Below, one piece after another: positions 1-9,831 of a stretch of DNA of 64,000 nucleotides. Made by a program: the position numbers and the translations under genes. The first letter of the stretch is position 1; the number at the start of each line of letters is the position of its first letter. Under the pieces are notes generated by a model. The model ran no database searches. It saw only the letters and a program-made list of their open reading frames with translations, and was not told where the DNA came from. Source of the DNA: Labyrinthula sp. Ha (lineage: Eukaryota > Sar > Bigyra > Labyrinthulida > Labyrinthulaceae); NCBI GenBank assembly GCA_015227615.1, contig JAALGZ010000027.1, positions 186,001-250,000 on the forward strand, given 5' to 3'.

Positions 1-1257
1 AAGTTTATTTTCTTTATTATCCTTCGGAGCAGAGAGTCCAGAGCAAGTACAAATAACGTGGGACTTAGTGAATCACCTTGTAGCACACCTTTGTTTATTT
101 CTACTCTGTCGCTTATATGTTTTCCTATCTTTACTTGGACTGCAGCATATTTGTATCGGTAAAGAATTATATTGACAAAGTTAGTAGGAACTTTTCTCTC
201 TTTTAAACTAAGCTCGAGGAAAGGATGTTTGCAAGAGTCAAAAGCTTTTTTGAAATCTATAAAGAGACATAGTATCTTCGAGTTCTCCATTTGGCTGAGT
301 TTACAGCGGTTCAAGAGAAGTTGAATTTTTTGTCTAGTTCCCGTATTCTCTCTAAATCCAGACTGGTAGTTTCCTACTGTTCTTTCCAGGGTATTCCTTA
401 GTCTATTGTTTATTATTTTAGTGATTAGTTTGTAAGAAGTGTTAAGCAAGGATATTGGCCTATAGTTGGAAGGAAGTTGACAGTTTCCTTTTTTGTATAG
501 GAAGATGATGTTCCCAGTAGAGAGAGATATAAGCTCATCTTTGTTCAGGCCACTTGGATCTAAAAATAGTTCTTCTGCAAGTTGCTGCAAGTATTTCAAT
601 ACTATTTTGTTATTCTTTAGGATTTCGTTTGTGATTCCATCAGGTCCGGGTACTTTATAGTTCTTTAGTGTTTTCGCCGTCTCTTCAAGTTCTTCTAAAG
701 TTGGAGGAGATATATTTGTATCTTCAGCTTTGGCTTCAGGATTATGTAGTCCAGTGTCCATGATGTTTCCTTTTCTGTTCCTTTGAGTGAGTTCAAGGTA
801 TTCTTGGAATAATTTTACTTATTTTTTATCGTTTAGATACTTTCCATCTTCCATGGTAATGGTGCGTTGAGGTTTCCGCTTTTTCCCTACTATACTTTCC
901 GCTTGTTTGAAAGCTTCATGAATTTTATTTCTTGCCATAACTGTATCTATTCTTCTTACTTGAAGGTCGAGCCAAGTTTTGTAGTCATTCAAGGTACTTT
1001 TTCTTATCATCTTTTTTAGTATTTTAGATTCATTTTCAGTTAGAGTTCTCCATTGTCTTCTTCTTATTTCAAATAGAGTTTCTGTTCTATCTGAAGATGT
1101 CCTATAGAGCCGCTCGTGTGCCACCAGTGGGATACAGTTTTCAATGGCTTGTTTTACTGTTGACTTGAATGTTTGGAAGTTTAGTCTTGGTTGTTTTCCA
1201 GAGTTGTTGGATGGTGGGAGTTTGGCTATTTCTTCTTCGAAGCCTTGTCGTATTTAT
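1..1257 (-). pseudogene. LINE A linker and reverse transcriptase, partial
   Basis: This continues the endonuclease frame past in-frame stops near 1335 and 1258. A linker rich in K, R and T (including the stretch 1124-819) follows, then another stop near 819. From there the frame is open to the window edge. It reads through VPGPDGITNEIL, NYRPISLLNTSYKLITKI, SGFRENTGTRQKI, LCLFIDFKKAFDS and INKGVLQGDSLSPTLFVLALDSL, which are reverse transcriptase palm and fingers motifs. The sequence stops before the second catalytic aspartate pair. Three in-frame stops with an otherwise intact frame suggest a copy that is inactive but not ancient. Confidence 0.85.
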
Positions 1258-1334
1258 TCGTTTAGTTTCCAACGGTTTGCGTCAATTTTGAAGAACTCTT
1301 TGTAGTTTCGATGCATCCTTGGGTTTTGGTTGGA

Positions 1335-2290
1335 CTATTTCCTGGACTTTTGTGAGACTAGCGCTTCAACTGGTTGATGATCGAATTCAGTTCTATCGTG
1401 GATCTTCTCTCCTAGTTTTCTTTTTATCCGAAATTTTCGGAATAGTGGGGTGCTGCCTTTACACGCTATGATGAAATCTATTTCTGAGCGTTTCTGATTA
1501 TTCTTGTGTTTTGAATAGTACGTTACGTGACTATTTGTATTCTTTGCACCAGTAGCGAAGTATGAGTTGACGATGGCCAAATTGGACTTGTTCAAAAAGT
1601 CCCGAAGTATTTTGCCGTTCCTGTTTGTTCTTGTCGTGTATCCGTAGTTTCCATTGCTTGTCACTTCGTTGTGCCGTATTTGAGCGTTCCAGTCGCCTAG
1701 GATTATCATGAGGTCTTTTTTCCTTTTCAGTGAGATCGCTTTCTGGAGTCTTGTTAGAAACTGGCTGTATTCTTTTGCTGTTTTTCCTGCGTGTGGTGCA
1801 TATATATTGATGATGTAGTAGCTTTTAGAGTTAAGTTTAGTTTTAACACCTAAAATTCTATCTTCATTAAATACTTTTTCTGTTTCTTTGTCCATGTTCC
1901 TGTTGAAGTATGTTGCTAAAATATTGATTTTGTTTTTTTTTCTATATCTTTATTCTTAGAGATATCTGTTGTAAACAAGTTTAGTCTAGAGAAGCTCGCT
2001 CTTTCGAGGTATTCCGCTCCTTTACTACCAACTTCCTGTATTGCAAGGACGTTTGTATCGGCAGTTAGGGCATATTCCTCGATAGACCTGAGCTTGTAGG
2101 AGGTGAGACGGTCAACATTCACAGAGACAATTGAAATTGTTCTGGAATCTTGCGCTTCATTGACTGGTGACTGTCTTTCCACTCCCTGAGAGTTGCCGGA
2201 ACTCATAACGGTTTCTTTGGTTCCAAATTTTCCGTTTCCCAAGAACTTATAAACCTCTAATAGCTGCTTTATCTCCCGAATGATTTTCAA
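1335..2290 (-). pseudogene. LINE A endonuclease (EEP) region
   Basis: This is the endonuclease/exonuclease/phosphatase domain that nicks target DNA for LINE insertion. The N-terminal part (2290 to 1916) contains SVNVDRLTSYK and LAIQEVGSKG, the latter holding the metal-binding glutamate. The C-terminal part (1895 to 1335) contains NIYAPHAG, LGDWNAQI and SEIDFIIA. The two parts lie in different frames that meet at a run of nine A residues on the coding strand, so one added or lost base explains the break. The frame ends at a TAG near 1335 in what should be the linker towards the reverse transcriptase. Confidence 0.85.
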
Positions 2291-2863
2291 ACTTTATTTT
2301 TTTTCACTTAGAGCCAGATATCTCATCGATAACTAGGGAAAACTCTATAAACAAATATATCGGGCAATTGATTATCTTTACCAAAGTCTCCAAGCAAAAC
2401 AAAATAATCTTTAGTTGTAATTTATTCAATACAATCCTGTAATTAGAATACAAATAACTCATCCTGTTAAGACTCTAATTGTCCATTTATGACATTTAAA
2501 CTGAAAATACGATTTGTCTTATATGAATAGTCAAGTGTATTTTTCACCAAGATAGCGGTTAAAAAGTCAATACACAAATTCGAAAATATAAATCAGAATA
2601 TTTCTGGAACTATAGTGAACATGAACAGAAAAGGATACCTGAATAAAATGCAATAAGTTGAAGGGTCACCCTTATTTCTGGTGTCTTGTTTAGACGCTCG
2701 GAAAAGAGTCCCAAAAACCCTTGTTGCAAAGAAACCAAGTTTTTGTCTCAAACTACTTGAAAAAGGCATTAGAAGCATATTTAACCAGAAACGAACATTC
2801 AAAACTTTGAAAACAATATTAACTCTAGACATACTTAAGTAAAAATACAGGCTTGAGTGCAAG
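2291..2863. other. Intergenic, no gene seen
   Basis: This AT-rich sequence lies between the 5' side of LINE A and the ankyrin-like gene. It may include LINE 5' untranslated sequence and the promoter of the rightward gene. No coding frame or repeat stood out. Confidence 0.5.
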
Positions 2864-4073
2864 ATGAAAGTATTTGGAAATATAGTAAAGCCTTGTGCAA
2901 AAGTCCAGAATGGCACATTGACGGATACTGTTGAGAAGTACAAGAAATCTACACAAACTTTACACAGCGTAAGCTCACAGGAAGACATAGATAATGAACA
3001 GTTTTTGTCTCTGATTCAAGATGGTGGAGAAATAGTAAACATTGAAAAAACTCATGGGAATTACAATAAGAACACATCTGCTCTTCATGAGCTTTTTCTC
3101 ACCAAGAAACAGTGTTCTTTAGTTGATCATTTGCAAAAAAAAACTGCCTGCTTTAAATATTTTATTGGAAACAACTTCTGAGGCCGTGAATCCTTTGAAT
3201 GTATATCAAAAGATAATCAAATTGAACAAGAATGAGCAATATCTGCAAACTTTTCAAACGGCTTTCTCAACTATTGTTAAAGCGCTATGTGGCCCAATTA
3301 TAACCATTTTGAATCAAGCAGAAGAAAAAGAATATTTACAAGTATCAAAACAAATTTTAAATGTTTGCTTAACAAGTCATTACTCAAGGCAAGAGAAAGT
3401 TAATGTTAATTCCCTTTACTATGTTGGGGCTCCTTGGAACCAGTGGTATCCTACATGGCACTCGATCCTTCAAATTAGTAATAGGACAAGGCAAAGAGTC
3501 CTTTTTGAAACACTTCTTCCTGAAATTGACCCGAATGTAAGAAAATATGGGTATACAAATGGAATGATAGAAGTATCAGAAACTGCGCTACATGCAGCGT
3601 TAATGTGGGTAGATGAAGTTCAAAGTGAATATTTTATATCAAGGTTGATTGAAAAAGGTGCAAATGCTGATGCATTGGCTGTTGATTGTGATTTTTATAC
3701 GGATGAGGAAGGATGTGAAGTTAGATTTAAAATTTTGGAACCTTCTCTTCATATCGCTTTAAAGCAGGGGAATGAAAATATTATTTCGTTGTTGATTCAA
3801 AAGGGTGCAAATGTGGAATTACCAAGTGTGAAATGTAATTTTGAAAAAAAGCTCAAGCTAAGAAGAGAGTTTATGCAACCTGAAGAGGCTGCTGGTTTTG
3901 AACCTGCATTTTTGAAGAATTATTCTGAGGGATATTCCGTAAAACAAGCCCATCAGATGTTAATTGACAGTAAAGAAGCAGATGTTAAAATAGTTAGTAC
4001 TCGCATGGTAATTAACCGCTTGCAAGTTACGGAGGAGAAAAGGGAACGACTAATGACAATATGTGATTTGTAA
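2864..4073 (+). CDS. Ankyrin-repeat-like protein, frame broken at an A9 run
   Basis: Two overlapping open frames form one protein of about 402 aa if one base is removed from the nine-A run at 3135-3143. The first frame ends in LVDHLQKK and the second resumes with LPALNILLETTSEAV. The start is an ATG at 2864. The C-terminal half has repeats of ankyrin type: ETALHAALMWVDEVQSEYF followed by SRLIEKGANADA (residue about 238 on), and PSLHIALKQGNENIISLLIQ followed by KGANVEL (about 291 on). A weaker copy precedes them. The N-terminal 200 residues are helical with no recognised domain. Ankyrin repeats bind other proteins, but the partner cannot be inferred. The break may be a homopolymer sequencing error, a slippage site or a recent pseudogene lesion. 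Codon use stays coding-like on both sides, which favours an error or a young lesion. Confidence 0.6.
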
Positions 4074-6983
4074 ATTTATATTTTTTATGTATGAAAGTAA
4101 AGTTTTCTAATTAAAGCAGTGCAATTAAAACTTGTGATTCTTTGTAATACACTTATCCGTTAAAATTAACTGGCTTTGAATTATTATTATCAAGAAGATA
4201 TTGTAAAAATAGAGTGAAGGAAATATGAACATAACTTAGCGCAAAAAGTTGAGAAATAGCTTTTTTAACTATTACTAACGGAATTTCGGTTTTATTTTAC
4301 GTTGATTCTACTGAAATATTCAAGTGTTCTCATTTTGAAGAAAGATGAATTTGTAGATCTAGAATATTGAGATACGGAATGAATTTTGCATTGTATCTTA
4401 ATTTTAAGTATAACGTTTTCCTCATGTAAACTCTGTTTAGGAGATTAAGCAAATTTTCACTATTGTTGAGGTTTAAATGAAGTTCAAATAGATACTACCG
4501 TCATCAACTTAGTTCTCTACAAACACTTTCAGTGTAAGCTAGTAAATCAAAAGCAGAAAATTCAGCATGGTAATCCTTCTAGAATTTTAAATATGTCCTG
4601 TAACTCCTGATGATTATTAAGTGGATTTGAACCCAGCACTCATATCCCTGTAGTGAAATTGCAGTGGAAGCAGTTAGCAATTTAGTTGATGAGAAGAGGA
4701 AAATAATTTATTGATAGAAGAAACGACTAATAAACTTGCGAAACTTCTCATTAATGGTAAATTAACAATCCTTAAAGATCTTTCTTTCTACATGGTCCAG
4801 AGATTAAGAGGTCAAATTCATAGTACTCTACTTAACACGAGTCCAAAAGGATTCCATTTCTAATAAGGAAATTTTGAACTAATGCGAAGCGGTCGAGAGA
4901 TCTAAGTTGCATATATAAAAGCAAGGGTGAAAATTATATTGTTGCTTCCATGTACCTCAATTTGTAATGTTTCACAAAAAAACTATACTGAAGAATAGCC
5001 AAAATTGAATACTGGTTTTGTGACAATTTAAAAATTTGTTTGGGTGTACAGCGCTATATATGAACTCGAACAAAAATTATGAAGTAATATAGTGACCTCA
5101 TCAAAACACCAAGTAGAAGAAACATAAGTAAGCACAGTTGATGGGGATGAAATTGTAGGTAACTGTGGGGTGAAACTTTGTCTTCTACAGGGTGATTTCA
5201 CGGTTGGAGCTTATAGCTTTCCTTTAATTGTATTCCATTTATACAGAGCAATAAAACTTAATCTTAGAAAAAAAGAAATGCAGCAACTCTCTCGTACCTA
5301 GAGCCATCGCTTCGAACTATAATTTTATGCTCAGTGAGCTAACGTTGTAATAAAAAAAGTAAATAATAATAATAAGAACTATGCTGTCCAAGACTATTGG
5401 GTTAATGCCTAGTTATTTATTATAAGCGGTTTGGTTTTCGCAATGCTTGAGTCACTAAGTTAGTTGTTTCTAAATGACTAACGAACAATTCGTACTGACA
5501 ATGGATTTCATCTTGAAATTAATTGTCTGCTACTACGAGTACCTTATAGTTTGCGTTCATGAATATTTTTTCGGCTACTAACAAATCAAGGGAGACTGTA
5601 ACCTCTAAGCTTAATTTATTTTAAATATTACTTGGGTCAAAGTAGGCTAAAAATTCTACGATATTTTAAATTACCTATGTTGTGAAGCATTGATTAGGTG
5701 TCTATCTTAAGAAAACTTAGAACTGCTCTGCTGCCCGAGAAATGGCCATTCCATGAAATTTTGAAAGCTTCGTATCACCTTCCTAGAAAATAACAGGGAA
5801 CGAAGGTAACTACTAAAGCTGTAATTTTATAAGTCATAAGGTAGGCTTTGCGATTACTTGTATTCTTGCTATTATTTATTGATATTTTATTCTGCAACTA
5901 ATTTCTAGAAGCTTACTCAGGCACAAACTCTTACAAAAGTTGCTGATGTACAAATGTGTCTTGATATTTCTCGTTACAAACACAACAATGTATGCATACT
6001 AGTAATAGAAGGGTCATATATTAATGTGAAAACTACTTTGAAATACCTATTAAAATCTTTTGAGTAAAATATTCTAAAAACAATTTGTTTGAGGTAGAGG
6101 TGATCCTAATATGACAACATTTTCAAAGTTTGTGCACTTGACCTCGACTAGACTATATGCTATGATATCAACTCTATGTATTATGTTTTAACGAACAATT
6201 ATGAAAGAGCATAGTGACATTGCATAAAGGTGACTTGTAACCCGTATTAGCATCGAAGACCTCGATGAAAGGTCCTTGATTTCTGTTGTTTGTTGAATAT
6301 AAATATCCCTTAATAATTATGAATACAAATACCAACCAAACTATAACCGGCTACATATACAAACCAAATATTTCTTATCAACAATTCCATATTTTCTTAG
6401 TTCATATGACAGTCTGGCCTCAGTGTGAAAGAAACTATTGCCTTTAGCCTAGTTTTCTTTATTTTCCATAAGTTTCGAAGTAGTGAATATGCAAGAGCCC
6501 AATTGTATTTCTAGACATTTTGCAGATGCTACCTGTATTAGCCTTTAACATTATACTATAGACACAGTTAAGCCGCACCAAACTATATGGGAAACTAAAA
6601 TACAACAAATCAAATAAACCTAAAGCTTAAAATTTATCCAAATCAATTTAAATAAAGTTGCCTATATGCAGAAGACCAACACCTCTTAGAGCCTAAGTAT
6701 ATAAATACACCTATGGAAAGGATATAACGTACTCATACATGACTTTGCACCTGTGGATTATAATTAGTTAGAAACTTATTTGAGTCTACTATGTAGTAAA
6801 ATACACTTGTTGGTGCTATCCAAAACAAATTATGGTCGTTTAATAGTGCGCGGACAATTTGCAAGTCGCTCCATTGGCACATGTTTATGACTTGCGCTGG
6901 CAACGAAAAGATTAACCATATACCCTAATAGCAACGTCTTTTCTAACCTTTTTCTGTTTCTTTAGTAATGTCATAATATCATA
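4074..6983. other. Gene desert
   Basis: About 2.9 kb of AT-rich DNA with stops in all frames. I see no gene, tRNA, rRNA or recognisable transposon. Confidence 0.6.
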
Positions 6984-7106
6984 TCAACTTGTTATCCTAC
7001 ATAGCCCAAAAGCCTCGGCAATAGTCTTGAACAAGTGAGCAGAAACCGGAGTTATGATGTTCTTCGGTTCTCCGCTTCTTATTCCATGATCGCGGTAATT
7101 CACCAT
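6984..7106 (-). CDS. Possible 40-aa small protein, divergent to the pyrophosphatase
   Basis: From an ATG at 7106 the minus strand reads MVNYRDHGIRSGEPKNIITP, then a segment VSAHLFKTIAEAFGL, and stops at 6984. The composition looks like an amphipathic small protein rather than random AT-rich translation. The GC content is higher here than in the adjoining desert. It lies 74 nt from the start of the pyrophosphatase gene in divergent orientation, like other short promoters in this window. I do not recognise the family. A further exon downstream cannot be excluded, because a GT follows at the end of the frame. It could also be a remnant or chance ORF. Confidence 0.35.
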   Translation of the reverse strand: MVNYRDHGIRSGEPKNIITPVSAHLFKTIAEAFGLCRITS

Positions 7107-7180
7107 TGTAAACCCGAAGTTTACTATCCTTTCGGAATTTCGGAAAACTAAGTACCAAAATCTAGCACCAAACAAAAAAA
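7107..7180. promoter_or_regulatory. Short divergent promoter with repeated TTCGGAA
   Basis: This gap between the 40-aa ORF and the pyrophosphatase holds two adjacent copies of TTCGGAA (7131-7137 and 7139-7145). The same heptamer occurs near the starts of the hydrolase/PH-like pair and the PHD gene, so it is a candidate promoter element. Function is inferred only. Confidence 0.35.
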
Positions 7181-7969
7181 ATGCTAAATAGGATAACAAA
7201 GTATTCATCACGCTTATTTTCAAAAAAGGCTGCATACCCAGCACCTTTATTTGCTGGAGAAGCAGTTCATGGCTTCATATTAAGGAATGATCCAACATTC
7301 CGTTTATTCTTTGGTGAAGACGGTGACAGTCAGTATACTTCCCCTTGGCATGATGTTGCTTTGTACCCAAATCCAGAACAGAAAAACATAGTCAACTTCG
7401 TAAATGAAATTCCAAAGGATTCGACAGCTAAGATGGAAATTGCAACGGACGAACCGTTTAATCCAATAAAACAGGATATAAAAAAAGGAAACCTGAGGCA
7501 TTATCCTTTTCAGAGTTTGGTAAACTACGGAGCCTTACCACAAACCTGGGAAAATCCGTTCCACACTGATGAAGCAACTGGTTATAAGGGAGATAATGAT
7601 CCAATAGATGTTTGCGAGCTTGGTAATGTAAGAGCATCAGGAGAAATTTACCCAGTCAAGGTATTGGGAATCCTTGGTATGATTGATGAAGGAGAACTAG
7701 ACTGGAAAGTCATTGCCATCGATGCAGAGGATGAGAGAGCCGCAAGCCTTGAGTCCATTGCTGATGTTGAAACAGTTTTTCCAGGTAAGATCCAGCAATT
7801 GGTTGATTGGTTCAAATACTACAAAGTACCTGATGGTAAGCCTGTTAACGAGTTCGCTTTTGATGAAAAGGCTTTGGAGGCAGATAAAGCAGTAGAAATT
7901 ATTCAAGAGACCAATGGCTTTTGGAAGGTTAAGGCAGACTTAGAAAAAGCTGGTCTATGGACTGCGTAG
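7181..7969 (+). CDS. PPA: Soluble inorganic pyrophosphatase (family I), probably organellar
   Basis: The product hydrolyses pyrophosphate to two phosphates with Mg2+. This 262-aa single-exon frame has the family I signature GDNDPIDVCELG, with the three metal-binding acidic residues. It also has conserved flanking blocks: YTSPWHDVALYPN, FVNEIPKDSTAKMEI, NYGALPQTWENP, VKVLGILGMIDEGELDWKVI and WFKYYKVPDGKP. The length suits the eukaryotic form. The first 20 or so residues (MLNRITKYSSRLFSKKAAYP) are rich in R, K and S and lack acidic residues, as expected of a mitochondrial presequence, so I infer an organellar enzyme. The gene is convergent with the coiled-coil gene, whose end lies 89 nt away. 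Confidence 0.95.
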   Translation: MLNRITKYSSRLFSKKAAYPAPLFAGEAVHGFILRNDPTFRLFFGEDGDSQYTSPWHDVALYPNPEQKNIVNFVNEIPKDSTAKMEIATDEPFNPIKQDIKKGNLRHYPFQSLVNYGALPQTWENPFHTDEATGYKGDNDPIDVCELGNVRASGEIYPVKVLGILGMIDEGELDWKVIAIDAEDERAASLESIADVETVFPGKIQQLVDWFKYYKVPDGKPVNEFAFDEKALEADKAVEIIQETNGFWKVKADLEKAGLWTA

Positions 7970-8058
7970 AGTTGTTGAACTTCTGAGTAGAGTTTCTTTC
8001 GACTAAGCCTATTTTCCCTTTACATTATTTCAGTCTGTATATCAACAAGCTACTTGTC

Positions 8059-9427
8059 CTAACTTGTAGCTTTTCTCAAACTTGCAGCGCATATCTCGCA
8101 TTGCGATATGATTGAGTTCATAATATTCATCCATTGATGAGAAACATTTAACTCCTCCTCCAAGACAACTATTCTCTGCTCTTGACTGTCGCTAGGCACA
8201 CGTTCAATACAGCTTTCCCTCATCTCAGCGTCTCCATCTTTTGAAGTCTCTTTCATAGGATCTGTGTTAGTTGCTGCATCATGATTGGAAACAACCTTGT
8301 TTCCAACCTGAGCACTTGATTTACATTTCAGCAAGTCAAGATTAGGGGATGGAAGCAAGTTTCCATCTTTCAATCTGTTAGAAACCTCATTGTGTAGAAG
8401 AAGTATCTTTTCATTGGCAATTGTTAACTCACGGGCAAAGTTCTGCTTGTGCTCTTTACATTTTTGTTTGAGCTCGTCAGTTGCTTTGCTGAGATATGTG
8501 TTTTGTTGTTGCAGGTTGGATATTCTCTCATTTTGAGAAGTTAATTTTTCCTCAAGAAAACGCTCATTCTTATGTAGATCTGCTCTACACTTAGACATCT
8601 CAGAGAGTTCAGTTTCTCTTTTTAGAGTCTTCTGTGCCATTTCTTTGAGTTGATCTTCCTTTTGAGCACATTTGGTATGCAGGACTTGCTTCTGATGCTC
8701 CAAAAATTCCACTTTTTCTTCATAGCCCTGAGAATAAAACAGTTATATATATAGTACTTGCAGAAGTTTTACGATGTCTATTCCCTGGCTGGAGGTCTGC
8801 GCAACTTGAATTTCAGCTTCTAATACTTCTAAAAATGAAAACGTACTAACTACTACCATTTTCTCGCTTTTCAGGCAACTTCACAAGGCTATTACTACAA
8901 ACGTCAATTAGTTTTTGTTGCGGCTTAGTGTTAAATCTAGGCGCAGTTGAAGGCAAGCTCTTGGTTGTTACTTGGTGATTTGCACAGTGAATTCGTGGTA
9001 TGGTATCTTTTCGAAAATGACGTACCTCATCTTTGGGATTGAACCTAACTCTTGGCTGCTGTTTTCCAAAAACTTTTCTATTATTAAGATCGACGTCTGT
9101 TAATCTACTATGATTCAATTTCGGGAAGTTAGATGCCTTTGATCGCGACTGAGTTCTTTCTGGTGCCAAAGCATAATCCTGTTCAAACAGCGAGGGTGAA
9201 TTCCTTCCTTCCGCTAGAGTGAACTTACTGCCGGGAGAAGTTTCCTTTTCTGGCTGTACATATCCCCTTACACCTTCTCTATTTCCTTGCTTCTCTTGAG
9301 GAAGAAATTCCCGTTCCCCAGTGATACCAAAATTTCCCAACTTAAAACCTTCTCTTGAATCTTTTCCATCCGCTTTCGACAGAGTAACCTTAGTTGGAAG
9401 TCTGTCAAAGCTGAAAGGTCGAAACAT
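8059..9427 (-). CDS. Coiled-coil protein, three exons with 28- and 30-nt introns
   Basis: Exon 1 is 9427-8857, exon 2 is 8828-8758 and exon 3 is 8727-8059, giving 436 aa. The introns (8829-8856, 28 nt; 8728-8757, 30 nt) begin GTAGTA and GTACTA and end TTTAG and CTCAG. Splicing restores one frame: the end of exon 1 (PEKREN) joins EVLEAEIQVAQTSSQGIDIV in exon 2, then GYEEKVEFLEHQKQ. The N-terminal 190 residues are polar and basic and probably disordered. From about residue 195 to 425 heptad-like E, K, L and Q patterning indicates a long coiled coil, broken near 330-380 by an acidic polar segment. The C-terminus has CEIC. Structural or centrosomal roles are possible, but no family is recognised. 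The 3' end faces the pyrophosphatase, and SCP2 lies 92 nt upstream in tandem. Confidence 0.8.
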
Positions 9428-9519
9428 TTCTTTCTTCTTCTCTTTATTAAACAGCTAAGAAAATTCTACGTAAACGGATAAGGCAAAATAAAAGGCAGGA
9501 AGTTAGCCGTTAAGAACAT

Positions 9520-9831
9520 TTACATTAGTTTTTGTAAGTCAGTAAGCTTCATAAGAAGACCCATGTTTCCCTTGAACTTAATTTTTCCACCCATAAATAG
9601 TTGTTGTCCATCAGCTTTTCCGCTCATAAGATCAACGAAATCAGATTCCTTCAACGTTAGGGTAACATTCGCCTTGGAAGTACCCTTGAACACTTTTCCT
9701 TCCTTCAAGTCTACAATCCACTCAGAATCCGGCCCTGTAAGCTTGAACTGAAAGATTCCATTGATTTTCTTAGCAACATCTGGTTTGGCTTCTACAGCTT
9801 GTCCGATTAACTTGAAAATTTGCTCTGCCAT
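9520..9831 (-). CDS. SCP2: Stand-alone SCP2 sterol-carrier domain protein
   Basis: This 103-aa single-exon protein covers one SCP2 domain: GIFQFKLTGPDSEWIVDLKE, then VTLTLKESDFVDLMSGKADG and QQLFMGGKIKFKGNMGLLMK. These are the hallmark beta-strand and hydrophobic tunnel segments of the family, which binds sterols, fatty acyl-CoA and other lipids. Stand-alone SCP2 proteins are often peroxisomal with a C-terminal AKL-type signal. Here the chain ends in LQKLM, so the last three residues (KLM) do not fit the usual PTS1 pattern and the location is uncertain. The gene lies in tandem 92 nt upstream of the coiled-coil gene and faces a 7.8-kb desert. Confidence 0.93.
   Translation of the reverse strand: MAEQIFKLIGQAVEAKPDVAKKINGIFQFKLTGPDSEWIVDLKEGKVFKGTSKANVTLTLKESDFVDLMSGKADGQQLFMGGKIKFKGNMGLLMKLTDLQKLM

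Larger units (their letters stand above)
1..2290 (-). mobile_element. LINE (non-LTR retrotransposon) A, decayed, truncated by window edge
   Basis: Reading the minus strand from 2290 to 1 gives an apurinic-type endonuclease region and then a reverse transcriptase, the usual order of APE-type LINEs. Recognisable blocks are INIYAP, GDWNAQI and SEIDFII (endonuclease), then VPGPDGI, NYRPISLLNT, LFIDFKKAFDS and GVLQGDSLSP (reverse transcriptase). The FADD/YADD catalytic block and the 3' end lie beyond position 1. The copy is dead: one frame change at an A9 run near 1925-1940 and in-frame stops near 1335, 1258 and 819. The reverse transcriptase part from about 815 to 1 is uninterrupted. The spacing and motif set match the LINE at 44-48 kb, so the two probably belong to the same clade, but they are clearly diverged copies. 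No 5' boundary or target-site duplication could be fixed. Confidence 0.9.

Noticed and set aside
4605-4690. tRNA-like T-loop (GGTTCAAATCC on the minus strand)
   Set aside because: The flanking bases do not form a 5-bp T stem and no acceptor or anticodon arm can be drawn.
5260-5345. TTCGAA loop resembling a tRNA T-arm
   Set aside because: No paired stem around the loop and no matching D-arm.
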